Shown here: one piece after another, positions 22,022-29,998 of the stretch
How the letters are laid out: the number at the start of each line of letters is the position of its first letter
How positions within the stretch are numbered: the stretch's first letter is position 1
Assembly: GCF_000379525.1 (NCBI RefSeq)
Contig: NZ_KB902419.1
Location: 7,534 to 42,222 of the forward strand
DNA from: Lamprocystis purpurea DSM 4197
GTDB taxonomy: Bacteria; Pseudomonadota; Gammaproteobacteria; Chromatiales; Chromatiaceae
Length of the DNA stretch: 34,689 nt
Direction of reading: 5' to 3'
Notes under the pieces: generated by a model
The model's input: only the letters and a program-made list of their open reading frames with translations
What the model was told of the DNA's origin: nothing
The model's database searches: none
Position numbers and translations under genes: made by a program

Positions 22022-23995
22022 TCAGTCCTTCAGTCCGAAGAATGACCTGAAGCCGGTCGTGCGACGCTTCTTCGCGGTAACCTGTGCGACCCGGGCCTTG
22101 GCGTTGGCGAGCATCCGCTCGTCCAGTTCGTTTTCCACCAGCCGCTCGAGGGTGGCGATGAGTCCGTCGGCAGACGCACCTTGGCCGGATGCCTGATTCA
22201 GCATCGCCATGACACTGTAGAGTGAAAATGCCTCCTGAACGTGCAGCCGCGGCCGCTGCATGAGGCCATCAAGTAATGCTTTGGCCGCGTCCAGATGACC
22301 CGCCTCGATTTCGATGGCGGCCAGGTTGCACCGGGCGAACAGGTAGTCGGGGTGGGCGGCGATGATCCGGCGCAGGATCGCCTCGACCTCCTGATAGCGG
22401 CCCTGGCCAGAGCGGATTCCTGCCAGATTACCTAAAGCGATGGGGTGTTCGGGGACGCGTTCCAGGATGGTATTGAGGCATGCCTCTGCAGCATCGATCC
22501 GGCCTCCCAGCAGCAGGCTCAGGGCTTGTTCGAGAACAGGCCGGAGGTCGTCCGGCAGATCGATCGGCCCCGGTTCACGATCGATCTGGGTCGCGAGCAT
22601 CTGGATCCGCTGCAGTGATGTGCCGTCCCAATATTCGATGATCTCGTCGGTTCCAATCAGATTGTGTTCGCGCAGGGCGGTGAAGAACCCGATGTGTTCC
22701 TCCTTCGTACCAATGGGCAGGCGTGCCAGTTCCCGGAGGATGAGCGGTGCATGCCGCGCGCTCGGGTCGGCCGTTGAGGAGATCGGATGGGGGAACTTCA
22801 GCCGATGTCTCAGCAGGAGCCCGACGATGCTGCGTACGCGGTCATCGCCGCCACGGTAGATGGCGTCCAGGTAGCCATCTGTGGCAGTCAGCGCGCTGAG
22901 GTGTGACTCGATCGTCCTTGGCGTGGTCTTGCTGGTGAGAATGCCATTGACCCAGGCGACGGGCAATACCACGCCCAGGTCAAAGATCATCGGGTAGGTG
23001 GGCGGCTTGCCGTCCGCTTTCAGGGCCGCGAGGTTGGCGGTCGCGGCCGGGAGTCCCGGACTCTGCTTCAGTGCCTGTTCCCACAGCGTTCTGGCCTGCT
23101 CGCGACGCCCGAGTCGGCTGGCCGCTCCGGCGCCCTGCAAGAGTCGCAAGGCCTCTAGGAGGCCGGTCTGGTCAGCCGTCCAGTCCGCTCGACTGGTGCG
23201 CTCGAAGGCCTCCCACGCGGCTTGGTTCTCCTGAAGCAGTAGCAACGCGGCGACCTGGGCCTGGGCATCTTCGGCGCGCCGCGCATGGGCCTGAGCCAAA
23301 GGAACCGCGAGCCCGCCGGCGCCGGTCTCATCGCCGCGATACAGCCGCAGCTGCAGGGCGAAACTCAGGGCGAAAAGATTGTCCGGGTCGCGCGCCCAGG
23401 CATCCAGGAAGGCGGTCAAGGCGGCGTCGGCGCGATCCAGGTGAAACAGGGCGAGGGCCCGGTTGTTGCGCGCCGGGGTCGTGTTGACGCCCTGCAGGAC
23501 ACGCGCGGCGCCGACGAAATCGTGAGCCTCCAGGTGCACCTTGCCGATCTCGAATCGCTCCTGTTCCTCTCGGGTTGCGCGGGAGCCGTCGGGTTGTTCC
23601 AGTAATTCATCGATCATTTCGTCGGTGCGGGGGCCATCGCCGGTGATCACTCCCAGCTGCTGCATTCGAGACTCGACCCGCAGCGCAAGCAGGAAATACC
23701 GGCCTTCGATCGCGAGTTGGAAGAGTGCCTCCGTAGCGGCCAGACTATTCGGCCGCCGCTCCGCCCACTGATAGGCGGCCAGGGTGGCGGCGGCCCGACC
23801 CTCGCCCTGATACAGCGCATCGACCAGTAACCGATTGGCGCCGCCATGATCGGGGTAGCGCGCCACCAGCGCGCGTGCCCGCGCAATCGCGTGCGGATAG
23901 TCTTCCGTCCCGAGCAAACGCTCTATGGCCTTGATCTGGGCTGGGTCGGGTTGCGGCCTTTGCGCTGATGATCGTTTCGTCGGCGTCTTTGCCAC
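22022..23995 (-). CDS. Large cytoplasmic TPR-repeat protein
   Basis: No enzymatic domain is recognised. The product is 657 residues without signal peptide. TPR-like helical pairs occur in two blocks: residues about 20-340 (YPHAIARARALVARYPDHGGANRLLVDALYQ splits over the first; later ARTLWEQALKQSPGLPAATANLAAL) and about 500-600 (ALGNLAGIRSGQGRYQEVEA, RRIIAAHPDYLFARCNLAAI, HLDAAKALLDGLMQR). The middle (345-490) is a different domain containing ILTSKTTPRTIESHLSALTA and a run of long helices. The basic C-terminus reads KKRRTTGFRSFFGLKD. TPR proteins are scaffolds; the partner is unknown. GTG start with AAGGA about 9 nt upstream. It is divergent from the transglutaminase gene across 182 nt. Confidence 0.85.
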   Translation of the reverse strand: MAKTPTKRSSAQRPQPDPAQIKAIERLLGTEDYPHAIARARALVARYPDHGGANRLLVDALYQGEGRAAATLAAYQWAERRPNSLAATEALFQLAIEGRYFLLALRVESRMQQLGVITGDGPRTDEMIDELLEQPDGSRATREEQERFEIGKVHLEAHDFVGAARVLQGVNTTPARNNRALALFHLDRADAALTAFLDAWARDPDNLFALSFALQLRLYRGDETGAGGLAVPLAQAHARRAEDAQAQVAALLLLQENQAAWEAFERTSRADWTADQTGLLEALRLLQGAGAASRLGRREQARTLWEQALKQSPGLPAATANLAALKADGKPPTYPMIFDLGVVLPVAWVNGILTSKTTPRTIESHLSALTATDGYLDAIYRGGDDRVRSIVGLLLRHRLKFPHPISSTADPSARHAPLILRELARLPIGTKEEHIGFFTALREHNLIGTDEIIEYWDGTSLQRIQMLATQIDREPGPIDLPDDLRPVLEQALSLLLGGRIDAAEACLNTILERVPEHPIALGNLAGIRSGQGRYQEVEAILRRIIAAHPDYLFARCNLAAIEIEAGHLDAAKALLDGLMQRPRLHVQEAFSLYSVMAMLNQASGQGASADGLIATLERLVENELDERMLANAKARVAQVTAKKRRTTGFRSFFGLKD

Positions 23996-24177
23996 CGTGG
24001 GGTCCTTCTGGATCTGGTTGGGGTCGAGATTTGATTTTACCGAACCCCGGTCCGCTCAGCGGCTGGATTTCACGGCGGCGGATGGCATCGATCCGCAAGG
24101 TCAGCTCCCGCGGTCTTCTTGTGGGACCATGACGCGTCGCTCTGACGCCCCACTTCACCGATGAAATCGACCGGACC

Positions 24178-25059
24178 ATGCGAATCGAGACTGACCACAC
24201 GACCACCTATACCTACAGCGAACCGGTGCGGCTGGGACCCCAAACGGTCCGCTTGCGGCCCCGCCCCGGCGGGCCCCTGAGCGAGATCCACTACCAGCTT
24301 GAGGTAGACCCAGCCCCGTCGGTTCGACTGGAGTGTCTGGACCCGGCCGGTAACCGCGTCGTGCGGCTGCAATTCATCGGCGAAACCCGGCATCTGTGTC
24401 TCACCACCCACCTGGTGGTGGAGACCGGTTCCGCCGCGGAGTATGTGCCGGTGTTGGACGCGGCGCATCGCCTGTTGCCCCTGAGTTATCCAGCCGCGGA
24501 GGCCGATCCGCTCGCCCCGTACCTGTCCGGACCGCCGGCCCCACCCGCCGTGACCCAACTGGCGACACGCCTGCAGGAGCGGGCGGGCGGCGATCTCCTG
24601 GCGTATCTGGAGTGCCTGAATCAGTGGATTTACGCATCGATCGTCCGCGAAATCCGCCCCACCGGCGCCCCGCAGACCCCATCGGAAACACTCGACCGGG
24701 GTCGCGGCGCCTGTCGTGATCAGACCGTGCTCTTCGTGGCACTCTGTCACGCCGCAGGCTTAGCGGCCCGCTTCGTCAGCGGCTATCAGGACCGTTCGGC
24801 CATGGAGACCGACCGGCGCTACCTCCATGCCTGGCCCGAGGTCTATCTGCCGGGGGCCGGCTGGTACGGTTACGATCCCACGCGGGGGATTGCGGTCGCG
24901 GACGGGCATCTCCCGCTCGCCGCGGCCCTGGACCCGGCCGGCACCTTACCGGTGGAAGGGAGCTATTTCGGCACTGCCGAGTCGCGCATGGAGTTTCTGC
25001 TGACCATTCAGACCGATGCTCACCAGGCCGGGGCAACCCGCACCCGCTCCGGCGCCTGA
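24178..25059 (+). CDS. Transglutaminase-like cysteine protease-fold protein
   Basis: A 293-residue protein with the bacterial transglutaminase-like N-terminal domain ([20 protein letters not shown], then [12 protein letters not shown]) and a transglutaminase core. The catalytic Cys is in [17 protein letters not shown] (about 174-190), the His in [17 protein letters not shown] and the Asp in YGYDPTRG, so the triad is complete. There is no signal peptide, so it is probably cytoplasmic. Proteins of this family are often proteases or peptide ligases; the substrate is not known. Its last 40 nt overlap the 3' end of acsF on the opposite strand. No strong ribosome binding site is seen; the start is chosen because it gives the family N-terminus. 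Confidence 0.85.
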   Translation: MRIETDHTTTYTYSEPVRLGPQTVRLRPRPGGPLSEIHYQLEVDPAPSVRLECLDPAGNRVVRLQFIGETRHLCLTTHLVVETGSAAEYVPVLDAAHRLLPLSYPAAEADPLAPYLSGPPAPPAVTQLATRLQERAGGDLLAYLECLNQWIYASIVREIRPTGAPQTPSETLDRGRGACRDQTVLFVALCHAAGLAARFVSGYQDRSAMETDRRYLHAWPEVYLPGAGWYGYDPTRGIAVADGHLPLAAALDPAGTLPVEGSYFGTAESRMEFLLTIQTDAHQAGATRTRSGA

Positions 25060-26084
25060 TTCGGGCTGGTGGGCAGGAAGTAAAGTCGAGCGAACAGCAG
25101 CGCGGCCTTGACGCTCAGCCCCGCGCGTTTGAGCGAACCGATGACGCCGCCCTGCGCCTTGGCGGCAGCGCTGGCTTGCGCGACCACGAGCAGATCAGCC
25201 AGACCGGCCCGGAAGCGCGGGTCGTCCGTCTCCAGCGTCAGCGGGAACACCTGCCGGCTGATCTCGGTGGTGATGGCGAACACCTGATAGTCGAATTCGG
25301 TCGGATCGATACCCAGGGCCTCGTAGAGCACGGGGCGGGTGTGGTCGCGGACATACATGGTGGCGTAGACGGCGAGCACGAAAAACCGAATCCAATAGCG
25401 GTTGAGCCCGCGCAGCAGATGCGGCTGGGCACGCATCAGCAGGGCGAAGGCTTCGCCATGACGGTATTCGTCATTACACCATTCCTCGAACCACTCGAAA
25501 ATGGGATGGAAACGGTACTCGGGATGCCGCTCCAGATGCCGGAAGATGGTGATGTAGCGCGCGTAACCGATCTTCTCCGACAGATAGGTCGCGTACATGA
25601 TGAACTTGGGACGGAAATACGTGTATTTCTTGGCCTTCTTCAGGAAGCCCAAGTCAACCGCGACACCCATGTCGGCCAATGACTTATTGATGAAACCCGC
25701 GTGGCGGGATTCATCGCGGGCCATATAGCCCATCAGCGCCTGGATGTCGGGATTATCAACGTGCTTTTTGATCTCGGTATAGAGCACGCAGCCGGAGAAT
25801 TCGGCGGTGACCGAGCTGATCAGGAAGTCCAGGAACTCCTGACGCACATGCGGCGGAATGCGGGCGGCGTCGGCGGTGAAGTCCTCGACCCGGCGAAAGT
25901 GCGTGCGGTTTTCATCCCGCGCGAACTCGGCCATCATCTCGTCGAATTCACGGCGCACCGGACTCACGTCCAGTGCATCCATGGCTGCATAATCGGTGGT
26001 ATAGAAACGCGGACTCAGCAGGTTTTCCCGCTGCGCCAGCGCCGTTGAATCAATGCCCGGATGCAGTTCGGCAACCTGTTCCAT
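25020..26084 (-). CDS. acsF: AcsF, oxygen-dependent Mg-protoporphyrin monomethyl ester cyclase
   Basis: AcsF is the di-iron oxidative cyclase that forms ring E using O2, doing aerobically what BchE does anaerobically. The product is 354 residues, the usual length. Carboxylate/His iron ligands are visible: Glu95 in [15 protein letters not shown], then [11 protein letters not shown] (Glu125, His128) and [12 protein letters not shown] (Glu206, His209). The N-terminal signature [18 protein letters not shown] is present. The start has a strong GGGAGGA upstream. It follows an alpha/beta hydrolase gene by 141 nt, and a PpsR/CrtJ-type palindrome upstream of that gene could control both. The 3' end overlaps the convergent transglutaminase gene. 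Confidence 0.96.
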   Translation of the reverse strand: MEQVAELHPGIDSTALAQRENLLSPRFYTTDYAAMDALDVSPVRREFDEMMAEFARDENRTHFRRVEDFTADAARIPPHVRQEFLDFLISSVTAEFSGCVLYTEIKKHVDNPDIQALMGYMARDESRHAGFINKSLADMGVAVDLGFLKKAKKYTYFRPKFIMYATYLSEKIGYARYITIFRHLERHPEYRFHPIFEWFEEWCNDEYRHGEAFALLMRAQPHLLRGLNRYWIRFFVLAVYATMYVRDHTRPVLYEALGIDPTEFDYQVFAITTEISRQVFPLTLETDDPRFRAGLADLLVVAQASAAAKAQGGVIGSLKRAGLSVKAALLFARLYFLPTSPNQAPERVRVAPAW

Positions 26085-26120
26085 CCCAATCCTCCCGCCT
26101 GCTCGGCGTGTCGTGTGACG

Positions 26121-26180
26121 GGCCAGCCGCGCGGCTGGCCGCGGGGTGCGCGGCCCCGACCCGTAAGCCGGGCGGGGCCG
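26121..26180. other. Two GC-rich dyads in the hydrolase-acsF spacer
   Basis: A perfect 20-bp palindrome occupies 26121-26140 (half-site GGCCAGCCGC). A second hairpin pairs CGGCCCC (26151-26157) with GGGGCCG (26174-26180), with inner CCCG/CGGG pairing. Both lie in the 141-nt spacer between the hydrolase stop and the acsF ribosome binding site. They could stop part of the transcription, or separate mRNA decay of the two genes. Role not proven. Confidence 0.6.
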
Positions 26181-26225
26181 TCGCCGCTGAACGTTCGCGT
26201 TCGATGGGGACGCGCGGGTTGGCCG

Positions 26226-27152
26226 TCAGTTCTGCCCGGCCCAAAAGCCCTCGATGGCGGTCGCGGTCTCGGGGAGGCGCTCCCAATGCGGCACGCCGAG
26301 CGACGGCGTGACGCGCTGGGCCTGCCAGTTCGCCCGGCCGGGCAGGAACGCCGGCAAGAGATCGAAGTTGATGTTCGGATCCCGATCGTAGAGCACCAAG
26401 GCGCGCTGGGTTACCTTGGAATAAATCTGGTTGGTCGCGTCCTGGGTGAAGATCTGGCCGGCCAGGAAGTAGAGCGGCGCAAAGCGCGCGCCTGGCTGAT
26501 GGGTCGTCGCATAGGCGTACTCGACCATCGCCTCCGGCACCGGACCGACGAATGAGCGCCGCAGGAAATAGCGGATGCTGGGCCGCGAGGTCAGCGCGGT
26601 ATAGGCGCCCTGACCCAGACCGGGCAGGCTGATGACGCGATGCAGGCGCATACCCTTCTCACCGCCGGGCATGGTGCGGGAACTGAACCCGGTAGGTGAG
26701 ATCAGCACCAGCGAGTTGACCAGTTCCGGCACCTCGATGGCTACCCGCGCGGCGAATTCTCCGCCCAGCGAGAGTGACACCAGGTCGGCGGGCTGAACCA
26801 CGACCCGGCGCATGAATTCGACCAAGGCATTGACGAAGACGTCGGGCGTGTAGGCGATATCCGGCCGGTCGGAGAAGCCGAAGCCCGGCAGATCGGGCAC
26901 GAGCACCGGGCGCTCGGAGCGGTAGCGGTCGAACAGCGGCTTCATCTCATAGGCGCTGGGGGCGGCATTGATGCTGTGAATCAGCACCAGCGGGCGACCC
27001 TGGCCGGGGCCGGCGCTGTAATAGCTCAGTTGACCGAATTCGGGGACACGGATGCGGGTACGCGCGGCATCCAGGGCATCGGGCAGGGCCACACGGCGGA
27101 CGATACCGGCGTCGTTGGGATGATTCAATGGATGTACGGTCGTGGCGTTCAT
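26226..27152 (-). CDS. Alpha/beta-fold hydrolase upstream of acsF
   Basis: A 308-residue alpha/beta hydrolase. Visible elements are the oxyanion strand region LVLIHSINAAPSAYEM, VPDLPGFGFSDRP, the nucleophile elbow LVSLSLGGEFAA (Ser in S-x-S-x-G-G), an acid in LYDRDPNINFD and the catalytic His in GVPHWERLPET. The triad looks complete. It is not a clear BchO (a Mg-chelatase accessory hydrolase), but shares the same fold. The reading frame is open upstream to 28142, but the start at 27152 is supported by AGGA 6 nt upstream and by the natural N-terminus. It probably shares a transcript with acsF; substrate unknown. Confidence 0.82.
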   Translation of the reverse strand: MNATTVHPLNHPNDAGIVRRVALPDALDAARTRIRVPEFGQLSYYSAGPGQGRPLVLIHSINAAPSAYEMKPLFDRYRSERPVLVPDLPGFGFSDRPDIAYTPDVFVNALVEFMRRVVVQPADLVSLSLGGEFAARVAIEVPELVNSLVLISPTGFSSRTMPGGEKGMRLHRVISLPGLGQGAYTALTSRPSIRYFLRRSFVGPVPEAMVEYAYATTHQPGARFAPLYFLAGQIFTQDATNQIYSKVTQRALVLYDRDPNINFDLLPAFLPGRANWQAQRVTPSLGVPHWERLPETATAIEGFWAGQN

Positions 27153-27214
27153 GGGAATCCTGTCGCGGTTGCGCGATGAGCGGTGAAAGATCCGGCCCGG
27201 GTGACGCACCCAAG

Positions 27215-27237
27215 TGTCAAGCCGGCTTGACATTATA
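27215..27237 (-). promoter_or_regulatory. PpsR/CrtJ-type operator with overlapping -10 element
   Basis: TGTCAAGCCGGCTTGACA (27215-27232) is a perfect dyad and fits TGT-N12-ACA, the established binding motif of the photosynthesis repressor PpsR/CrtJ. On the - strand a consensus TATAAT (27237 to 27232) overlaps the edge of the palindrome, so bound repressor would block it. No good -35 is seen 16-18 nt upstream. The likely targets are the hydrolase (start 80 nt downstream) and acsF. The divergent lipoprotein gene could also be affected. Confidence 0.7.
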
Positions 27238-27341
27238 GCAGCGTCTGAGGCCCGGTAAGGGCGCATCCGGGCGGTTTCAGTCGACCCTGCCGCGGGGACG
27301 CTCCGCCTCGGAAACCGCGGATCGTCCCCACCTTTGAACGC

Positions 27342-28202
27342 ATGAAACCGCCATCGCCATCCGCCACACGCACCCGGCTCGGCGCCGGTCTGCTGGCCGC
27401 CCTGGCGCTCACACTTGCGCTGGTCGGCTGTCCCAGCATGGGCCGACGCGCGTCGGGCACCCTCCTCCCACCAAACGCAGCCAGCACCTTGACGGCCCCC
27501 GGCACGGCCGGCGGTCTCGTCATTCAAGCGGGCATCCTGCAGTCCGCCACCGGTTGCCGGATCGAGACCCGGCGGTTTGCGCCGCGCCAACCGCGCACGC
27601 AGACCCCGGTCATCCTCGCCCACGGCTTTCTGCGCGACCAACGCCGCCTGGAGGGCCTGGCCATCGCGCTGGCCGAACGGGGTATCCCCGCCGTGACCCT
27701 GAACCTCTGCAACAGCCGCCCCTGGGACGGCCGGCACGTCCAGAACGGCCGCGACATGATCGCCGTCGCCCGCGATCTGGGAGCGCGGCAGGTGGTCTAT
27801 GCGGGTTTCTCGGCTGGCGGATTGGCCGCCCTGGTCGCCGGGCGGCTGGATCCGACCGCCATTGGCGTCCTGGTGCTGGATTTGGTCGATACGCAGGGGA
27901 TCGGGGTCGGGATGGCGCGCGCCCTGGACAAGCCGCTGATCGGACTGGCCGGGGAGCCGGCCGGCTGCAACGCCGGCAACAATGGCCGCGCGGTCTTCGC
28001 CGTCAGCCAGAAGGCGCGACTCATACCGGTCGCGGGGGCCAGTCACTGCGATTTCGAGTCGCCGACGGATTGGCTGTGTGAAACGGTCTGTACCGGCGTG
28101 GATGCCGGCTCGCCGGCCCGCCGTCAAATCATCATCGAGCAATCGGTCGCTGCCGTGTCGGACCTGCTGGGTCTGCCGCAGACCGCGCCGCCTGAAGCCT
28201 GA
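27342..28202 (+). CDS. Alpha/beta hydrolase lipoprotein
   Basis: A 286-residue predicted lipoprotein hydrolase. The N-terminus is a signal peptide with lipobox LVGC (Cys30). The hydrolase part shows VILAHGFLRDQRRLEGLA (His94, Gly95), the nucleophile elbow YAGFSAGGLAAL (Ser157) and a late His in VAGASHCDFESP. Cysteine pairs near GEPAGCNAGN and WLCETVCTG suggest disulfides, consistent with an exported protein. The general layout (HGF, GxSxGG, Cys-containing C-terminus) recalls chlorophyllase/dienelactone-like hydrolases; a tie to pigment turnover is a guess from location. It is divergent from the acsF-linked hydrolase, with 189 nt between them that contain the PpsR-type site. Confidence 0.8.
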   Translation: MKPPSPSATRTRLGAGLLAALALTLALVGCPSMGRRASGTLLPPNAASTLTAPGTAGGLVIQAGILQSATGCRIETRRFAPRQPRTQTPVILAHGFLRDQRRLEGLAIALAERGIPAVTLNLCNSRPWDGRHVQNGRDMIAVARDLGARQVVYAGFSAGGLAALVAGRLDPTAIGVLVLDLVDTQGIGVGMARALDKPLIGLAGEPAGCNAGNNGRAVFAVSQKARLIPVAGASHCDFESPTDWLCETVCTGVDAGSPARRQIIIEQSVAAVSDLLGLPQTAPPEA

Positions 28203-28209
28203 CCCGCGG

Positions 28210-28230
28210 CGGCGCGGACATCCCGCGCCG
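28210..28230. terminator. GC-rich hairpin between convergent genes
   Basis: CGGCGCGG (28210-28217) and CCGCGCCG (28223-28230) form a perfect 8-bp stem with a 5-nt loop. It lies in the 36-nt gap between the lipoprotein hydrolase (+) and the small secreted protein (-). It probably ends both transcripts, though no T-tract follows. Confidence 0.5.
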
Positions 28231-28238
28231 TCGCCTGA

Positions 28239-28622
28239 CTATTGAGCCGCTGGTTGCGTCGGCAGCGTCGCGGCGTTCTTGACCTTGGCGGGCGGCGCTT
28301 CCACGGCGCCCGTGCTTGCAGCCGTTGCCGTCGGCGCCTTCTCCTTGACGACCACCGGCGCCGGCTTCTCTTTGGCGGCGGGAGTCATCTCCTTGGCGGC
28401 CGCGGCCTCATCCCGCTTACTGACGGCCTTACAATGGCCGGACACAGTGATGCCGTCCTTGCGGGTGTACCCATCGACCCAGGTGCAGTCCGTCTTGCCC
28501 GCGCAGGGACCCTGCCCGAGCCCCTTGCAGGCGGACTCGGCCAGGACTGGACCAGCAGACAGTGCAATCAGGGCGGCGGATAACCAAGCGGTGTGCGACA
28601 AGCGGGAGCAAGACGTTTTCAT
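28239..28622 (-). CDS. Small secreted Cys-containing protein with Ala/Lys/Pro tail
   Basis: Function unknown. The product is 127 residues. Residues 1-28 are a signal peptide (SAALIALSAGPVLA, cleavage before ESACKG). The mature N-terminal half is a compact four-cysteine module: CKGLGQGPCAGKTDCTW, then GITVSGHCKAV, compatible with two disulfides. The remaining 60 residues are low-complexity Ala/Lys/Pro/Thr (for example KEKPAPVVVKEKAPTATAAS), probably extended. The start at 28622 is supported by GGAG about 9 nt upstream. The module resembles small 'cysteine-knot-like' envelope proteins of proteobacteria, but I cannot name a family. Confidence 0.65.
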   Translation of the reverse strand: MKTSCSRLSHTAWLSAALIALSAGPVLAESACKGLGQGPCAGKTDCTWVDGYTRKDGITVSGHCKAVSKRDEAAAAKEMTPAAKEKPAPVVVKEKAPTATAASTGAVEAPPAKVKNAATLPTQPAAQ

Positions 28623-29120
28623 TGAGGATCTCCATGTGCGTTTATTCGATCGCGCTGCCTTTGTGTACCTGGCGCGCTTGGTGAGCGTAAATTCAGTCTG
28701 CCCGCGAAGCAAGTGGACGGCTGCCCATTCGTCGGTTGTTTCGGCCGTTCGGTCTGCCCATTGCGTTGTTTCGGCGGCGGCGCCCGGTCCGTGATGCGAC
28801 CTTCGGACCAGAGGATCGGCGCCGATGCGGCCCGGCTGTTTCGCGTGCATCCATCCACCTTTGTCGGCGCAGCGGTGCCCACAACGGGACCCGAACACGC
28901 AGTGCTGGGTTGGAGAGGAATCAAGCCGCCCTCGGTAGGCGACCTGCCTGACCTCCAGCGGCCTCGCCGTTCCCGGAGCGAGCGCCGGTTCCCGTGTCGC
29001 GCGGCATTCTTCAGGGTCTTCGCCTCGCCACGTTTTCCGGTAGAAAAAGTTAGACCTTTTCGGAAAACGCAAAATTACGCCGTTAGAATTCGGTTTACGA
29101 AATTTCTTATGCCAGAATCC
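28623..29120. other. Gene-poor spacer between the photosynthesis flank and the accessory block
   Basis: No convincing gene is seen. The first 400 nt are GC-rich with only shadow frames; from about 29031 the sequence becomes AT-rich. At 29031-29039 and 29061-29069 there is a perfect 9-bp inverted repeat (CGTTTTCCG / CGGAAAACG, 21 nt apart), with a GTTAGAC box between the arms that is echoed in the operator downstream. Confidence 0.6.
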
Positions 29121-29165
29121 TTGACATCCGACTTTTCTGCGTCTAATCTGAAAGTCGAATTAGAC
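29121..29165 (+). promoter_or_regulatory. Strong promoter with overlapping dyad operators
   Basis: TTGACA (29121-29126), a 17-nt spacer and TAATCT (29144-29149) make a near-consensus sigma70 promoter. Two dyads overlap it: CGACTTT / AAAGTCG (29129-29135 / 29151-29157) and GTCTAAT / ATTAGAC (29141-29147 / 29159-29165). The arrangement is typical of autorepression, most likely by the helix-turn-helix protein encoded 18 nt downstream. A good ribosome binding site (AGGAG, 29171-29175) follows. Confidence 0.72.
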
Positions 29166-29182
29166 AAGTCAGGAGAGCACGA

Positions 29183-29998
29183 ATGTTGTTCGGAAAATCC
29201 CATCTAAATTCGCTTCTCGACGTCGGAGCAGACGGAATAAGCGATTTCTGCGCAAAACACTTGGATGCGGCGCAACTCACCAAGCACTTCGATCGCGCAG
29301 ACCCGATGACACGTAAGGAGTTCTGCAAGTACCTCGAGGTCGGCGAGTCGACGGTGACCGGTTGGCTGAAGGAGGACCGGATTCCGTTGATGGCGAAAGA
29401 AGCGATCGTGCTGAGGCTCGCGATGCCGCTACTGCGCGCCTTACGCGATACCGACTGCGAGCCGCGGATCGTCAAGAGCCAGGATGGTTATCAGATCTGC
29501 GAGTTTTCTAAAGACGGTCGAGGCGAAATCACCGGCTCAGTGATCGCTCTTGGCGTTACCAACATCCAGCGTGCTCGTCTCATGCTTTCCGGCTTGCAAG
29601 CGGCGGGGCTTCGTGAACGCGCCCTACGCCTACTGGAATCGAGGTGCGACACGTTTGGATTTTTCGACTCGTACTTCCGTTCGGATTGGACTCTTACTCC
29701 GGATGAGGCCGCAATTCGTCAGGAAAACATCGATCTGAGCTTAGAGATCGGCGCGACCCTCAGGGAGGGCCGCGACACAGTCAGTCAGCGCAAGCTGCTT
29801 CAACTGCTACGTCGATACGCGAAGCAACATGAACATGCAGCAAGGATACTCGAGGAAACCGGAGAGGAGGACTTAGCGCAGGAATGCCTCCAGTTCCGCG
29901 ACGCGATCGAGGAATTTCTCGACGACCTGTTCGACTATCTCGGCGCCCGTGCCGATATCGATACCGACTTGGCAGTTACCGGGAAGGTGGCCGGATGA
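29183..29998 (+). CDS. Helix-turn-helix protein paired with DUF4258 gene
   Basis: A 271-residue protein not assigned to a known family. Residues about 42-68 (MTRKEFCKYLEVGESTVTGW, then LKEDRIP) look like an XRE/Cro-type helix-turn-helix in which the DNA-reading helix is ESTVTGWL. The middle contains a short beta-rich stretch (RIVKSQDGYQICEFSKDG) and the C-terminal third is strongly helical and acidic (EETGEEDLAQECLQF, DAIEEFLDDLFDYLG). AGGAG 7 nt upstream supports the ATG. The stop overlaps the next gene's start (ATGA), so expression is coupled. The dyad-rich promoter suggests that it represses itself, as antitoxins do. Confidence 0.75.
   Translation: MLFGKSHLNSLLDVGADGISDFCAKHLDAAQLTKHFDRADPMTRKEFCKYLEVGESTVTGWLKEDRIPLMAKEAIVLRLAMPLLRALRDTDCEPRIVKSQDGYQICEFSKDGRGEITGSVIALGVTNIQRARLMLSGLQAAGLRERALRLLESRCDTFGFFDSYFRSDWTLTPDEAAIRQENIDLSLEIGATLREGRDTVSQRKLLQLLRRYAKQHEHAARILEETGEEDLAQECLQFRDAIEEFLDDLFDYLGARADIDTDLAVTGKVAG

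Noticed and set aside
27153-28142. N-terminal extension of the alpha/beta hydrolase frame
   Set aside because: The extra 330 codons run antisense to the lipoprotein hydrolase and through the PpsR-type site; the ribosome binding site and N-terminus at 27152 fit the family.
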